Source: Flavihumibacter profundi
GTDB lineage: Bacteria; Bacteroidota; Bacteroidia; Chitinophagales; Chitinophagaceae
Reading direction: 5' to 3'
DNA length: 64,000 nucleotides
Assembly: GCF_020076305.1 (NCBI RefSeq)
Contig: NZ_JAIQXE010000001.1
Coordinates: 1 to 64,000, forward strand
Made by a program: the position numbers and the translations under genes. The notes under the pieces are model-generated. The model worked only from the letters and a program-made list of their open reading frames with translations, did not search any database and was not told where the DNA came from. Position 1 is the stretch's first letter; each line of letters starts with the position of its first letter. Positions 63,492 to 64,000 of the stretch are shown piece after piece.

Positions 63492-64000
63492 ATGAGATTT
63501 ATTTATTGTTTATTGTTTCAACTATTCTTAAATGCGGCGATGGGACAATCATCAACCATTGCCTTCAGTTCAACAGATACAAGCCTTCAAAACGCCTTCC
63601 GGGAAGCAAGGAAGATGGCCTTATCGTACCGGGGAAACCCGGCAGACCCTGTGGGTCCCTGGTATGAAGCGGCCTTGCCTTCCCGGAATGCGTTCTGTAT
63701 GAGGGATGTATCACACCAATGTATAGCCGCAGAGATACTTTCAATGCCGGAAGAAAACAAAAACATGTTCACCCATTTTGTTTCCAATATTTCGGATAGT
63801 AAGGACTGGTGTTCTTATTGGGAAATGAATATCAAGGGCCTTCCGGCACCGGAAGACTATCGCAATGATACTGCCTTCTGGTATAACCTGAATGGGAACT
63901 TCGACCTGGTTTATGCTAGCTGGCGGCTTTTTCTATGGACAGGCGACAGTACTTATATTTTCAACCCGGCTTTCGAAAAGTTCCGGAATATTTCATCTTC
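63492..64000 (+). CDS. secreted (alpha/alpha)6-barrel glycosidase-like protein, 5' part only
   Basis: 169 residues are visible before the window ends, from an ATG at 63492 with a signal peptide ending near AMGQ. The sequence LPSRNAFCMRDVSHQCIAAEI and NLNGNFDLVYASWRLFLWTGD resembles six-hairpin glycosidases, where an RD pair lines the active site. It lies 31 bp after SusD, so it belongs to the same operon and probably acts on the imported glycan. The family cannot be fixed from a third of the protein. Confidence 0.65.
   Translation, partial: MRFIYCLLFQLFLNAAMGQSSTIAFSSTDTSLQNAFREARKMALSYRGNPADPVGPWYEAALPSRNAFCMRDVSHQCIAAEILSMPEENKNMFTHFVSNISDSKDWCSYWEMNIKGLPAPEDYRNDTAFWYNLNGNFDLVYASWRLFLWTGDSTYIFNPAFEKFRNISS

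Noticed and set aside
1-64000. CRISPR arrays, tRNA, rRNA or riboswitches
   Set aside because: No regularly spaced repeats, cloverleaf or conserved aptamer was recognised; eye inspection cannot exclude short or degenerate ones.

Overview
The window looks like chromosomal DNA of a free-living, polysaccharide-degrading member of the Bacteroidota, most likely Chitinophagaceae or a close relative. This is inferred from gene content: a SusC/SusD pair, secreted proteins ending in type IX secretion (T9SS) sorting domains of both the PxNP-ending 'type A' and the gliding-type 'type B' kinds, a FISUMP lipoprotein, Nramp and DUF1080 proteins, and low-GC DNA with few Shine-Dalgarno-like sites. No rRNA, tRNA or CRISPR array was seen. 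|| Layout. 1-690: the start of an IS256-type transposase gene cut by the window edge, what looks like the C-terminus of a lost outer-membrane protein, and short repeats. 687-5112 (minus): a TolC/HlyD/ABC tripartite exporter operon whose ATPase motifs are strongly degenerate, divergent from a LysR regulator (5813-6745). 6983-12268: a giant IPT/FG-GAP adhesin-like secreted protein. 12530-13755: a graveyard with a dispersed repeat and fragments of a GDPD, an ORF6N and a DUF1016 nuclease gene. 13756-16279: a GT1-type glycosyltransferase and its TetR regulator, with a palindromic operator between TetR and a divergent MaoC hydratase. 16464-25400: a PEMT-like methyltransferase, GH8, FISUMP, an SBBP beta-propeller protein, a non-canonical Nramp transporter and GH51. 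|| 25515-41246 is a mixed metabolic and envelope stretch: Tag glycosylase, a Gly/His-rich secreted protein, a HemG-like flavodoxin, a YncE propeller, purple acid phosphatase, beta carbonic anhydrase, M19 dipeptidase, an acyltransferase-like membrane protein, a type I phosphodiesterase, a half-size EamA, a two-subunit molybdenum hydroxylase, DUF2059 and a barrel protein. 41292-52959 holds a GMC oxidoreductase, DJ-1/PfpI, GNAT, an unusual glycosidase-like protein, a lipoprotein, an OmpA protein overlapping a di-haem peroxidase, GH20 and small membrane proteins including TMEM175. 53045-55211 pairs a TPR-linked class III adenylate cyclase with an unknown 124-residue protein. 55316-64000 is a polysaccharide utilisation locus: DUF1080 and a GH95-like enzyme on the minus strand, divergent from SusC, SusD and a further secreted enzyme that runs off the window. 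|| Most interesting points: a roughly 130-bp dispersed repeat present twice (12790-12919 and 39041-39175), the chimeric gene graveyard at 13128-13699, the degenerate ABC exporter, the cyclase/124-residue pair, the atypical Nramp site, and a frameshifted coding relic at 44179-44368. I did not find a clear-cut new defence or mobile system; the unknowns are listed with their limits.
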